NCBI GenBank assembly: GCA_021847575.1
Contig: JAJZQO010000004.1
Span: forward strand, 1-64,000
Length of the DNA: 64,000 bases
Source: Bacillota bacterium
GTDB taxonomy: Bacteria; Bacillota; Sulfobacillia; JAJZYS01; JAJYTV01
Direction of reading: 5' to 3'
The notes under the pieces are model-generated. The model searched no databases and had not been told where the DNA came from. It saw only the letters and a program-made list of their open reading frames with translations. Positions 53,744 through 61,722 of this stretch are shown in pieces. The position numbers and the translations under genes were made by a program. Position 1 is the stretch's first letter. Each line of letters begins with the position of its first letter.

Positions 53744-54727
53744 TCAGGCCGAGCGCAGCCGCAGCCTGCCGCCGTTTGTCGGCTCGAGCGCCAGCTGCAA
53801 ACCCCTGCAGACCGTCTGCTCGGGCTCCATGTCGCGGTGCAGGGGCAGGTCGAGGCGCTCCTGCAGGACGTCCGCGAGCGCGTCAAGGCGCGAACCGCCG
53901 CCGGTCAGGACGACGCCGTGCTCGGCGAGATCCGCCACCAGCTCCGGCGAGACGTCGCGCAGGAGTTCCCGCACGGCGTGCGCGATCTGGTCCGCGAGCT
54001 GGTGCACCGCTGGCAGGACTTCCGCGCGGTCGAGCGTCACCGCGTGCGGCAGGCCCGTGACGAGGTCGCGCCCGTTCGCCCTCGCCTCGGCGAGCCCTTC
54101 GCCGAGCAGGCTGTGCTTGACCGCCTGCGCTGTCGCGGCGCCGACCATCAGGTTGTAGCGGTCGCGCATGAGGCGCGAGATGGCGTCGTCGATCTGGTCG
54201 CCGGCGGCGTCCACCTTGGCGCTCGCCACCGAGTGGCCGAGCGAGAGCAGGTCGACGCGGGTGCAGCTGGCGCCGATGTCGACGAGCAGTGTGCCGGTCG
54301 GCTGGAAGAGCGGCAGGTCGAGGCCGAGGGCCTTGCACGCCGACAAGGCGCAGAAGTGTACGCGGGCGGCGCCGGCATGCTGGGCGAGCACTGTGAGACC
54401 GCGCCGGTCGATGGCACTCGCTCCGGCGCCAAGGGCGATCCAAATCTCTGGGCGGCGCAGGCCATGCCTGCCGGTGCGGGCCAAAAGGCTCCTCAGGAGG
54501 GCATCGGCGAGCTTCTGCGAGCGCACGCCGCCACGCGCGAAGGGGCGCTCCGCCTCGAGTCCGTCGGGCGTGCGGCCAAGCATGCGCAGGGCCTGCTCGC
54601 CGACGGCGACGACATCGCCCTGGACCCGGTGCGCCACGACGGCCGGCTCGCTCAGAGGCGGACGGCGGTTGCCTTCCACGCCCATGCGCACGTTCTCGCT
54701 GCCGAAATCGAAAATCAGGCGTCGCAC
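53744..54727 (-). CDS. MreB/Hsp70-fold actin-like ATPase
   Basis: A 327-residue actin-fold protein. GTG 54727 lies 8 nt behind GGGAGG and gives VRRLIFDFGSENVRMG. Phosphate 1 resembles IFDFGSEN; phosphate 2 LVDIGASCTRVDLL; connect/adenosine GVVLTGGGSRLDALADVLQERLDLPL, as in MreB. The N-terminal phosphate-1 loop differs from the DLGTANT of true MreB, so this is a divergent paralogue; a role in cell shape, sporulation or as a chaperone is open. No mreC or mreD is adjacent. It lies downstream of the terminator of the SAM-salvage operon. Confidence 0.8.
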   Translation of the reverse strand: MRRLIFDFGSENVRMGVEGNRRPPLSEPAVVAHRVQGDVVAVGEQALRMLGRTPDGLEAERPFARGGVRSQKLADALLRSLLARTGRHGLRRPEIWIALGAGASAIDRRGLTVLAQHAGAARVHFCALSACKALGLDLPLFQPTGTLLVDIGASCTRVDLLSLGHSVASAKVDAAGDQIDDAISRLMRDRYNLMVGAATAQAVKHSLLGEGLAEARANGRDLVTGLPHAVTLDRAEVLPAVHQLADQIAHAVRELLRDVSPELVADLAEHGVVLTGGGSRLDALADVLQERLDLPLHRDMEPEQTVCRGLQLALEPTNGGRLRLRSA

Positions 54728-54801
54728 GAAGGAGCCCTCCCCGCTTGTCCTACACTCCCATTGAAGCGAACAGGCGGTTGGCTCGCACCGATCAAATAAT
54801 G

Positions 54802-54829
54802 GCGGCGGACCCACCGAGGGGTCCGCCGC
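54802..54829 (-). terminator. Terminator of the SAM-salvage operon
   Basis: Stem GCGGCGGACCC / GGGTCCGCCGC (11 bp) with a 6-nt loop, 25 nt past the mtaD stop, followed on the minus strand by CATTATTTG. Confidence 0.85.
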
Positions 54830-54854
54830 GCAGCGTCCAAGGGAGCGCCTGGAA

Positions 54855-56144
54855 CTAGAGGAGCTGCTGGCCTGCGATGCGCTCGGCGGCTTGCCGGGCC
54901 GACGCGAGCACATCCTGGGCGTCGACGACGAGGTGGTGGCCCTCGCGGTAGATCAGGCGCCCGGAAGCGTAAACGCGCTCCACGTCCCGCGACGTCGCGG
55001 TGTAGACGAGCGCCGAATAGGGGTCGAAGACAGGCTGCAGGCGGTAGCCGCGCAGGTCGACGACGACCAGGTCGGCGAGATAGCCCCGCTCGAGGGCCCC
55101 GAGTCTGGGCCAGCCCAGCGCAATGGCGCCTTCGCGCGTCGCCATGCGCAGGACGTCGCGCGCCGTGAGGGCCGCGGCGTCCTGCGCGACGCCCTTGGCG
55201 ATCCAGGCCGCCGCCTTCATGCTCAGGAACGGGTCCAGGAGGTTGGCGCTGGCGGCCCCGTCCGAGCCGATGCCGACCGGAACGCCCGCGTCGCGCAGCC
55301 TGCGCGTCGGCGCGAAGCCGCAGCCCAGCTTGAGGTTCGAGACCGGGCAGTGCGCCACGCCGAGGCTCAGGCTGGCCAGGATGCCGATGTCGCCGTCGCC
55401 GGGAAAGACCATGTGCGCCGCGATGACGTGCTGGCGCGAGAGGCCGCTCTGCGTCAGCACCCGCGCGGGCGACGTGCCCTGGCGCGCGAGTTCCTCGGTT
55501 TCGCCCCGCGTCTCCGCGAGGTGGATGTGGACCGGCGCCGAGAGCGCTGCCGCGTAGTCCGCCACTTCGCGCAGGTAGTCGGGCGGGCAGGTGTAGGGCG
55601 CGTGGGGCCCGAGCGCGACCTGAATGCGGCCGCCGAGTGCGCCCTGCCAGCGCTCGTGCAGCGCGACGCCCCGCCGCAGGCTCTCGCGCTCGGCATCCTG
55701 CGCGCCGATCAGGCCTTGCGTGATCATGCCGCGGATGCCGGACTCGCCGATCGCCTCGGCGACGCGGTCCATCGAGCCATACATGTCGTTGACGCAGGTC
55801 ACGCCGGCGGCGACCGCCTCAAGCAGCGCGAGGCGCGTCCCCTGCAGGATGTCCTCGGGCGTCATGCGGGCCTCGATCGGCCAGACGTGCTCCTCAAGCC
55901 ACGGCATCAGCGGCACGTCGTCCGCGACGCCGCGCAGGATCTGCATCGCTAGATGCGTGTGGGCGTTGACAAAGCCGGGGATGATGACGCGGCCCGGAAC
56001 GTGCTCGATCTCATCCTCGGGCGCGGCCGAGGGCGCGCCCTGCGCCGGGCCGGCATAGGCGATGCGCTCGCCGTCGAGGACGAGCACCGCGTGGTCGATG
56101 CGCTCATCTGGGGTGAGCAGTGTCGCCCCTTCGAGGCGGATCAT
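54855..56144 (-). CDS. mtaD: 5'-methylthioadenosine / S-adenosylhomocysteine deaminase
   Basis: It deaminates MTA and SAH (and often adenosine) to the inosyl products in the cytoplasm; 429 residues, the MtaD length. ATG 56144 overlaps the ahcY stop as ATGA. Amidohydrolase metal ligands: PGFVNAHTHLAMQIL (HxH), the HIHLAETRGE and IAAHMVF histidines, and the catalytic aspartate in GIGSDGAASANLLD. The MtaD hallmarks HAPYTCPPDYL and LGLGVAHCPVSNLKLGCG-like (SLGVAHCPVSNLKL) are present. It is the last gene of the operon speD-ndk-mtnP-ahcY-mtaD; tight coupling to ahcY suggests it works on SAH. Confidence 0.94.
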   Translation of the reverse strand: MIRLEGATLLTPDERIDHAVLVLDGERIAYAGPAQGAPSAAPEDEIEHVPGRVIIPGFVNAHTHLAMQILRGVADDVPLMPWLEEHVWPIEARMTPEDILQGTRLALLEAVAAGVTCVNDMYGSMDRVAEAIGESGIRGMITQGLIGAQDAERESLRRGVALHERWQGALGGRIQVALGPHAPYTCPPDYLREVADYAAALSAPVHIHLAETRGETEELARQGTSPARVLTQSGLSRQHVIAAHMVFPGDGDIGILASLSLGVAHCPVSNLKLGCGFAPTRRLRDAGVPVGIGSDGAASANLLDPFLSMKAAAWIAKGVAQDAAALTARDVLRMATREGAIALGWPRLGALERGYLADLVVVDLRGYRLQPVFDPYSALVYTATSRDVERVYASGRLIYREGHHLVVDAQDVLASARQAAERIAGQQLL

Positions 56145-57367
56145 TGGGTGCCCTCGCGCCAGGTGCCGCGGTAGCGCTGCTGTTCGTCGGTCTCCCGCTC
56201 GAGGCCGATGCCCCGCGCGGCGAGGGAAAGCGATGCGACCCGCGCGTCGAGCTCGTCCGGATACGGGTGGACGCCGGGCGTGAGGCGGTTCGCGGCCAGG
56301 TGCAGCAGGGCGAGGGCTTGAACCGCGAACGAGAGGTCCATGATCTCCACCGGGTGCCCGTCGCCTGCAGCCAGGTTGACCAGCCTGCCTTCGGCCAGCA
56401 GGTAGAGGCGGCGGCCGTCGGCCAGCCGGAAGCGCTCGACGCCTTCCCGGGCCGTCTCGACCCCTGTCGCGAGGGCCCTCAAGGCCTGTTTGTCGATCTC
56501 GACGTCGAAGTGGCCCGCGTTCGCGAGCAGAACGCCGTCGCGCATCCGCTCGAGATGCTCGCGCCGCACCACCCTGATGGCGCCGGTCACTGTGACGACG
56601 ATGTCGGCCCGCGGCGCGAGCTCGTCCATCGTGCCGACGTCGTAGCCGTCGAGCCAGGCCTCGTTCATCTTGACCGGATCGATGTCGACAACGCCGACGC
56701 GCGCACCGAGTCCCCTCAGGCGCTGGGCGACCCCCTTGCCGCACTGGCCGAAGCCCACGACGAGCGCGTTGCGTCCCGCGATCGTCAGGTTCGTGGCGTG
56801 CATGATCGCTTCCACCACCGACTGCCCGGTGCCGAAGCGGTTGTCGAAGAGGTGCTTCATCTTGGCGTCGTTGACCGCGATCATCGGCACCTTGAGCTCG
56901 CCGGCCAGGTGCATCGCGCGCAGGCGGACGAGACCCGTCGTCGTCTCTTCGGCCCCGCCGCGCAGATCCGCGAGCAGCTGCGGGCGCTCAAGGTGGAGAC
57001 GGGTGACGAGGTCGCCGCCGTCGTCGACGAGCAGCGTCGGCCGATGCGAAAGCACCTTGTCGAGGTATCCGAAATACTCTTCGGGCGTGGCGCCGTGCCG
57101 AGCGTAGACGTGCACGCCGCGACCCGCCAGGGCCTCGGCGACGGCGTCCTGCGTCGAGAGCGGATTCGATCCCGCGATCGCCACCTCGGCGCCCAGATCC
57201 CTGAGCGCGAGCGCGAGGCGGGCCGTCTTGGCCTCCAGGTGCAGCGCGATGCCCACCCGCTCCCCCTTGAGGGGCTTGTGTGCCTGCCCTTCGCGGATCA
57301 GCTGGTCCAGGATCGGCATGTGCTCCTCGGCCCAGTCGATGCGCCTGTCTCCGTCCTGCCTGCTCAC
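56141..57367 (-). CDS. ahcY: Adenosylhomocysteinase (archaeal/thermophile type)
   Basis: An NAD+-dependent enzyme that cleaves SAH (or its inosyl analogue) to homocysteine and nucleoside, ending the methylation cycle; 408 residues from GTG 57367 (GTGA overlap with mtnP). ALHLEAKTARLALALRDLGAEV and NPLSTQDAVAEAL place it with the archaeal/thermophilic group, whose members have HLE.KTA where mesophilic AhcY has HMTIQTA. The NAD-binding Rossmann motif is VVGFGQCGKGVAQRL; NAGHFDVEID is the active-site stretch. The C-terminus ends at YRGTWREGTQ, without the KPDHYRY-type tail of long bacterial forms. It is overlapped by mtaD. Confidence 0.95.
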   Translation of the reverse strand: MSRQDGDRRIDWAEEHMPILDQLIREGQAHKPLKGERVGIALHLEAKTARLALALRDLGAEVAIAGSNPLSTQDAVAEALAGRGVHVYARHGATPEEYFGYLDKVLSHRPTLLVDDGGDLVTRLHLERPQLLADLRGGAEETTTGLVRLRAMHLAGELKVPMIAVNDAKMKHLFDNRFGTGQSVVEAIMHATNLTIAGRNALVVGFGQCGKGVAQRLRGLGARVGVVDIDPVKMNEAWLDGYDVGTMDELAPRADIVVTVTGAIRVVRREHLERMRDGVLLANAGHFDVEIDKQALRALATGVETAREGVERFRLADGRRLYLLAEGRLVNLAAGDGHPVEIMDLSFAVQALALLHLAANRLTPGVHPYPDELDARVASLSLAARGIGLERETDEQQRYRGTWREGTQ

Positions 57368-58137
57368 GACATCGCCTCCGGCTGCGGATGGATACCGCAG
57401 CGATAGTCCCTGCCGAGGTCCCGAGCGGTGCCAAGGAGGAGGTTCGAGAGCGTCCTCCCCTGCTCCGCCATCAACTCGAGCACTTCCTCATGCGACGGGC
57501 GCGCGCCCTGCACCCCGGCGGCCAGGTTGGTCACGAGGGCGACCGCGGCGTAGCAGATGCCCATCTCAGCCGCGAGCACGGCCTCCGGCACCTGCGTCAT
57601 GCCCACCACGTCGCCGCCGAGCTGCGCGTAGGCGCGGATCTCGGCCGGGGTCTCGAAGCGCGGTCCCTCGGTGCAGACGTAGACGACGTCCTCGCGCCGC
57701 AGCGCGATGCCCTGCCGGTCGGCGCTGCGGCGCAGGGCCGCGCGCAACGTGGGGCAGTAGGCGTCGCTGACGTTCTGGTGCACCACGCCGGGACCGTCGT
57801 GGAACGTCGTCGGCCGCGACTTGGTGAAGTCGATGAAGTCGCCGAGCAGGGCCAGGCTGCCCGGCGGGATGTCTTCGCGGACCGAGCCGACGGCGGACGT
57901 CGCGAGGATGGCCGTGACACCGATCTCCTTGAGGCCCCAGAGCAGGGCGCGCGCCGGCAGGCGGTGCGGCGGGACGGCGTGTCCCTTGCCGTGGCGCGGC
58001 GCGAAGACCAGCTCGAGACCGTCCGGCAGCCGCACCTGCGTCACCGCTGCGTCGCCGTAGGGCGTCGCGACCACGCGTTCGTGCTCCTCGGCACCAGGCA
58101 GGGCATAGACGCCAGTGCCGCCGATGATCGCGATCAT
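57364..58137 (-). CDS. mtnP: 5'-methylthioadenosine (methylthioinosine) phosphorylase
   Basis: It phosphorolyses MTA, the by-product of polyamine synthesis, to methylthioribose-1-phosphate and base; 257 residues from ATG 58137. The track adds 16 spurious residues. Features of the purine-nucleoside phosphorylase family: IIGGTGVYALPG, FAPRHGKGH with the phosphate-binding HG, ATSAVGSVREDIPPGSLALLGDFIDFT, and TEGPRFETPAEIRAYAQLGGDVVGMTQVPEAVLAAE (substrate site). Choice between MTA- and MTI-phosphorylase cannot be made by eye, and the presence of mtaD in the operon leaves both open. It starts one base after the ndk stop. Confidence 0.93.
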   Translation of the reverse strand: MIAIIGGTGVYALPGAEEHERVVATPYGDAAVTQVRLPDGLELVFAPRHGKGHAVPPHRLPARALLWGLKEIGVTAILATSAVGSVREDIPPGSLALLGDFIDFTKSRPTTFHDGPGVVHQNVSDAYCPTLRAALRRSADRQGIALRREDVVYVCTEGPRFETPAEIRAYAQLGGDVVGMTQVPEAVLAAEMGICYAAVALVTNLAAGVQGARPSHEEVLELMAEQGRTLSNLLLGTARDLGRDYRCGIHPQPEAMS

Positions 58138-58138
58138 C

Positions 58139-58594
58139 TCAGTTGCCAGCGTAGATCCACTCTTCCTCCGGCCGCGGCTGGCCAACCAGCTCGCCTGGGC
58201 GGAAGAAGAGGCCGATCTCGCGCTCGGCGGCCTCGGGCCCGTCCGAGCCGTGCACGATGTTGGCCGCGATCTGCATGGCGAAGTCGCCCCTGAGCGTGCC
58301 CGGGGCCGCCTTGGCGGGATCGGTCGCGCCCATCACGTTGCGGGCGATGCCGATGGCGTCCTGGCCCTCCCAGACCATGGCGACGATCGGGCCCGAGGTG
58401 ATGAAGTTGACCAGCCCGGCGAAGAACGGCTTCTCGCGGTGCGCCTCGTAGTGGCGGGAGGCCAGCTCCTCGCTGACCCGCATCAGCTTGAGTCCGACCA
58501 GCCTGAGGCCCTTGCGCTCCAGGCGGCCGATCACCTCGCCGACGAGACCGCGTCCGACTCCGTCCGGCTTGACGGCAACGAATGTGCGTTCCAT
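58139..58594 (-). CDS. ndk: Nucleoside diphosphate kinase
   Basis: It balances NTP and dNTP pools by transferring the terminal phosphate through a phosphohistidine; 151 residues, the full family length. The active-site motif is [20 protein letters not shown]; the N-terminal [20 protein letters not shown] and the [18 protein letters not shown] loop are typical. It lies in the SAM-salvage operon between speD and mtnP; the link may be nucleotide recycling or simply co-expression. Confidence 0.97.
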   Translation of the reverse strand: MERTFVAVKPDGVGRGLVGEVIGRLERKGLRLVGLKLMRVSEELASRHYEAHREKPFFAGLVNFITSGPIVAMVWEGQDAIGIARNVMGATDPAKAAPGTLRGDFAMQIAANIVHGSDGPEAAEREIGLFFRPGELVGQPRPEEEWIYAGN

Positions 58595-58621
58595 GGCTCT
58601 AGCGTTCCCCTCCCGAAAGTT

Positions 58622-58647
58622 GCGCCCCGGTCCTTCGACCGGGGCGC
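58622..58647 (-). terminator. Hairpin between speD and ndk
   Basis: An 11-bp stem GCGCCCCGGTC / GACCGGGGCGC with tetraloop lies 8 nt past the speD stop and 28 nt before the ndk start. On the minus strand it is followed only by AACTTTC, so it may be an attenuator or a processing site rather than a full terminator. Confidence 0.55.
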
Positions 58648-58654
58648 CCTGTCT

Positions 58655-59026
58655 TTAGCCGACTTGCGTTTCTACCTCGGCGAAGACGCCGCGCTCCGTC
58701 TCTGTCGCCGTCACGCTTTCAGCGCGGAAGTGCTCCACAATATAGTTGCAGGCGTCCCATGGTTCGACGCGTTCCCCGCATGTGAACACATCTACCGCGG
58801 CGTAGCCCAGTTCGGGCCAGGTGTGCACCGCCAGGTGCGACTCCGAGATGACCACCACACCACTGACGCCCTGGGGGCTGAACTTATGGAAGGCTACTTC
58901 CCGGACCTCAGCACCCGACTCCAGCGCTGCGGCCACCAGGATTCTCTCAACCCGCTCCGGGTCGTTGAGAATCGCCCGGTCGCAACCGTACACCTCGGCC
59001 AGAATGTGCCGGCCCAGTGCGTTCAT
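58655..59026 (-). CDS. speD: S-adenosylmethionine decarboxylase proenzyme
   Basis: It makes decarboxylated SAM, the aminopropyl donor for spermidine, and is activated by self-cleavage to a pyruvoyl enzyme; 123 residues, the short Bacillus-type form. The cleavage site is ISES-HLAVHTWPELGYAAVDVFTCG (Ser after Glu becomes pyruvoyl). MNALGRHILAEVYGC is the conserved start. ATG 59026 lies behind GAGGGGG, with a near-consensus sigma-A promoter about 40 nt upstream. A hairpin follows before ndk. No speE is in the window. Confidence 0.95.
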   Translation of the reverse strand: MNALGRHILAEVYGCDRAILNDPERVERILVAAALESGAEVREVAFHKFSPQGVSGVVVISESHLAVHTWPELGYAAVDVFTCGERVEPWDACNYIVEHFRAESVTATETERGVFAEVETQVG

Positions 59027-59062
59027 CGATCAGCCCCCTCGCATCGGTTCACCATCAAATGC

Positions 59063-59091
59063 ATTGTAGAGACATGTCGGAAGGTTGTCAA
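59063..59091 (-). promoter_or_regulatory. Sigma-A promoter of speD
   Basis: On the minus strand, TTGACA (-35, 59086-59091), an exact 17-nt spacer and TACAAT (-10, 59063-59068). This is the best promoter match seen by eye in the window; the leader to the speD ATG is about 30 nt. The rest of the 59027-59341 gap shows no gene. Confidence 0.85.
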
Positions 59092-59341
59092 CGAACAGAC
59101 GGTGTTTTCAGCAACGATTCACGATCTGGCGGAGTGAGACGCGATGGCTGACGTGATCGCGCTCATCCGCTCCGTATCTCTTGCGATTTCGCTGCCGTAC
59201 GTGTAGTGCGACGGTTCACGAGACATAATCGGGACTTGTCCCAGACTTGCGGCCGCCTGTCCGCGGCGCATAGCGGGGCTCACGCGCCGCGACACGCTGC
59301 GCTGCGTTTCGACGCCTTTCGCGGCCAGGAGGCGACGGGCT

Positions 59342-59779
59342 TCAGCTGTCCCTGAGGTCCCGCTCGAGGGCGTCGAGCATCTGCTCGGCGTTGCGGCGCA
59401 GGATCAGCTTGGCCACGGGATTGAACAGGCTCGCGATCATCGGCATGCCGAACTCGAAGTCGGTCGTGAGCGTGACGCTCGTGCCGCCAGCGGCGGGCAC
59501 GACCCGCCATTCGCCTTCGAAGCGCCTGAGGTCCCCGGAGATCTGCTGATAGGTTATGCGCCCCTCCTCTGGCAGGAAGGTGTCCCGCTCCAGCCAGCGG
59601 AATGGCGCGCCCTGCAGCGTGACGTGCCACTGCGAGTCGGTCGAGTTGCCCTCGCGGCGCACCACCTCGACCGAGTTGACGTTCTCCATGAAGCGCGGAA
59701 AGGACTCCATGTCCGAGAGCACCGCGAACACGGCTTCGGGGTTCGCCTTGATCAGCTTCTGCACTTCCACGTAGGGCAT
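59342..59779 (-). CDS. SRPBCC (polyketide cyclase/START-like) protein
   Basis: A 145-residue single helix-grip domain that binds a hydrophobic ligand; possible roles are polyketide cyclisation, ubiquinone/menaquinone chaperoning (COQ10-like) or lipid transfer. GAAAGGAGCG precedes the ATG. The N-terminal strand-helix MPYVEVQKLIKANPEAVFAVLSDMESFPRFMENV is the SRPBCC opening (the 'V..D...ffP.f' pattern), then VTLTTDFEFGMPMIASLFNPV. The last helix ends LDALERDLRDS. It starts 14 nt after the aminotransferase stop on the same strand and is probably in that operon. Confidence 0.85.
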   Translation of the reverse strand: MPYVEVQKLIKANPEAVFAVLSDMESFPRFMENVNSVEVVRREGNSTDSQWHVTLQGAPFRWLERDTFLPEEGRITYQQISGDLRRFEGEWRVVPAAGGTSVTLTTDFEFGMPMIASLFNPVAKLILRRNAEQMLDALERDLRDS

Positions 59780-59793
59780 GGTCGGCGCTCCTT

Positions 59794-61053
59794 TCAGAGG
59801 TCCTCGGCCACGAGCGCGACCTGGGCGGCCGCCTCGCGGATCTGGCCAAGCGTCTCCGCGATCGTCTCCTCGGAGATGATGACGGGCGGGATCATGCGCA
59901 GAACGCGCTCGTTGTTCAGGGTCCAGAGCGCCAGCACGTGCCGGTGCAGGAGTTCCGACATCAGCATGCCGCCGACGCCCTCGCGCGTGGCCTCGAGACC
60001 GAGCATCAGGCCACGGCCGCGCACCTCTGAGATCACGCCGGGGAACTCGCGCGCCAGCGACTCGAGCCCTTCCCGCAGGAGAGCGCCCTTGCGCCTGGCC
60101 TGCCCCGGGAAGTCCTCCTCGCGCATCACGTCGATGGCCTCGCAGCCGACCGCTGCGGTGAGCGGCGCGCCGCCGCCGCCGCCACCGCCGAAGGTGCTCG
60201 TGTGGATGAGCGGCATGCTGTCGAGAAAGCCCATGGCGTCCCGGGTGCCGACACAGGCGCCGAGCGGCAGGATGCCGCCGCCGAGGGCCTTCGAGACCGT
60301 GAGGAAGTCCGGTACGACGCCCTGCTCGTGCTCGCAGGCGAAGTAGTGGCCCGTGCGGCCCATGCCGCTCTGCACCTCGTCGAAGATCAGCATCGCGCCC
60401 GCATGGTCGCAGATGGCACGCGCATGCGCGAGGTAGCCGTCGGGCGGCACGATGATGCCGCCCTCGCCCTGGATCGGCTCGAGGATGACGGCCGCGACCT
60501 CCTCGTCCACGGCGGCCTCGAGGGCCTTTGCGTCGCCGTACGGCACCAGGCGCACGTCGGTGAGCAGGGGGCGGAAGGGGTCCTTGTAGAGGTCGCGACC
60601 GCTGACCGAGAGCGCGCCGAACGTCTTGCCGTGGAAGGCGCCGATGGTCGAGACGAACACCTTGCGGCCGGTGCGCAGGCGCGAGAACTTGAGCGCGGCC
60701 TCGTTCGCCTCGGCCCCCGAGTTGCAGAAGAAGCTGAGCTGAAGATCGCCTGGGGTCACCTCCGCGAGCCGCTTCGCGAGCGCGATCGGCTCGAGCACAG
60801 GCAGCGATCTCGAGGGCAGGGCGATGCGGTCGAGCTGCGCCTTCGCGCGCGCGACGATGCGGGGATGCAGGTAGCCGTGCACCATGACGCCGTAACCGCC
60901 GCCCATGTCGGTATAGCGGTTGCCCTCGCTGTCGTAGACAAAGGCGCCTTCCGCCCGCACCTCCGGCGAGAGCACGCCGAGAAAGCTGTAGGCGCGCGCG
61001 ATGCCAGGGTTGATGTAGCGGGCGAGATCCTGAAGCCAGGCTTCATCCGGCAA
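59794..61053 (-). CDS. Class III aminotransferase, putrescine-aminotransferase-like
   Basis: A PLP enzyme that probably moves the amino group of putrescine (or a similar omega-amine) to 2-oxoglutarate or pyruvate; about 419 residues. Similar to E. coli PatA/YgjG throughout: LSPEVRAEGAFVYDSEGNRYTDMGGGYGV, FFCNSGAEANEAALK, GAFHGKTFGALS, EPIQGEGGIIVPPDGYL, IFDEVQSGMGRTG and VSKALGGGILPLG (PLP lysine). TTG 61053 has GGAAGG 9 nt upstream; ATG 61062 lacks spacing. The usual T-F-G-G-N-P segment is replaced by TFG followed by a run of seven glycines and A-P-L, from a (GCC)n tract. An aldehyde dehydrogenase at 44263 might act on the product. Confidence 0.88.
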   Translation of the reverse strand: MPDEAWLQDLARYINPGIARAYSFLGVLSPEVRAEGAFVYDSEGNRYTDMGGGYGVMVHGYLHPRIVARAKAQLDRIALPSRSLPVLEPIALAKRLAEVTPGDLQLSFFCNSGAEANEAALKFSRLRTGRKVFVSTIGAFHGKTFGALSVSGRDLYKDPFRPLLTDVRLVPYGDAKALEAAVDEEVAAVILEPIQGEGGIIVPPDGYLAHARAICDHAGAMLIFDEVQSGMGRTGHYFACEHEQGVVPDFLTVSKALGGGILPLGACVGTRDAMGFLDSMPLIHTSTFGGGGGGGAPLTAAVGCEAIDVMREEDFPGQARRKGALLREGLESLAREFPGVISEVRGRGLMLGLEATREGVGGMLMSELLHRHVLALWTLNNERVLRMIPPVIISEETIAETLGQIREAAAQVALVAEDL

Positions 61054-61131
61054 AATGGTCATCCTTCCGACGAAAGCATTGCCTTGGCTGTCCAATTGCA
61101 CCCTGGGCGCCGCGATTCCTGCGCGGTCACG

Positions 61132-61167
61132 CGAAGCGGCCACCTCCCGCGGGAGGTGGCCGCTTCG
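61132..61167 (-). terminator. Terminator-like hairpin after korC
   Basis: A 17-bp perfect stem (arm CGAAGCGGCCACCTCCC) with a 2-nt loop, 9 nt past the korC stop, before the aminotransferase start. No T-run. Confidence 0.7.
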
Positions 61168-61176
61168 GGCGATGGA

Positions 61177-61722
61177 TCAGACGGCCTGGGGCACCGCGCC
61201 GCCGAGCTCGAAGCCGAGCTCGAGCGCGCGTTCGTTGAGTTCGAGGAACTCGGGCTTCATGCGGGCGCGCAGGGCTGCGCGCAGGCTGTCGCGGGTGACG
61301 GCGCCCGTCAGGGCGACGAGCGCCCCGAGCGCGATCACGTTGAGCGAGAGCTCGTTGCCCAGCTCGCGCGCCGCGCGTCGGAACGGCAGGAAGTGGCCCT
61401 TGGCGTCCGGGAGCTCCTGCCGGATCGTCTCCTCGAGCAGGATGAAGCCCTCGGGCGTCACCTGCTTGCCGTACTTGAGGTACGCGTCGCGGGAGAAGCA
61501 GAGCACGAGGTCCGGGACGGAGACCTCAGGGAAGGCGATCTCGCGCGTCGAGATCACGACCTCGGCCTTCGAGGCGCCAAGTCTGGCTTCAGGGCCGTAC
61601 GTCTGCGTCTGCACGACGTAGAGGCCATCCTCCATGGCCGCTTCCGCGAGCATCGTGCCGGCCAGGATGATGCCCTGGCCGCCGCGTCCCGAGAGCCTGA
61701 CGCGCAGCGGGTCGTGCAGCAT
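61177..61722 (-). CDS. korC: 2-oxoacid:ferredoxin oxidoreductase, gamma subunit
   Basis: One subunit of a four-subunit complex that oxidatively decarboxylates 2-oxoglutarate (or a branched-chain oxoacid) to the acyl-CoA with ferredoxin as acceptor; 181 residues. SGRGGQGIILAGTMLAEAAMEDGLYVVQTQTYGPEARLGASKAEVVIS is the classical gamma-subunit start (GRGGQG...T.SYGPE.RGG), here with ARLGAS. ATG 61722 overlaps the korB stop (TAATG). It is the last gene of korDABC. Confidence 0.94.
   Translation of the reverse strand: MLHDPLRVRLSGRGGQGIILAGTMLAEAAMEDGLYVVQTQTYGPEARLGASKAEVVISTREIAFPEVSVPDLVLCFSRDAYLKYGKQVTPEGFILLEETIRQELPDAKGHFLPFRRAARELGNELSLNVIALGALVALTGAVTRDSLRAALRARMKPEFLELNERALELGFELGGAVPQAV

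Noticed and set aside
59144-59206. Plus-strand 20-codon ORF (MADVIALIRSV...)
   Set aside because: Too short and without a Shine-Dalgarno site or any conserved neighbour; no support beyond an open frame.
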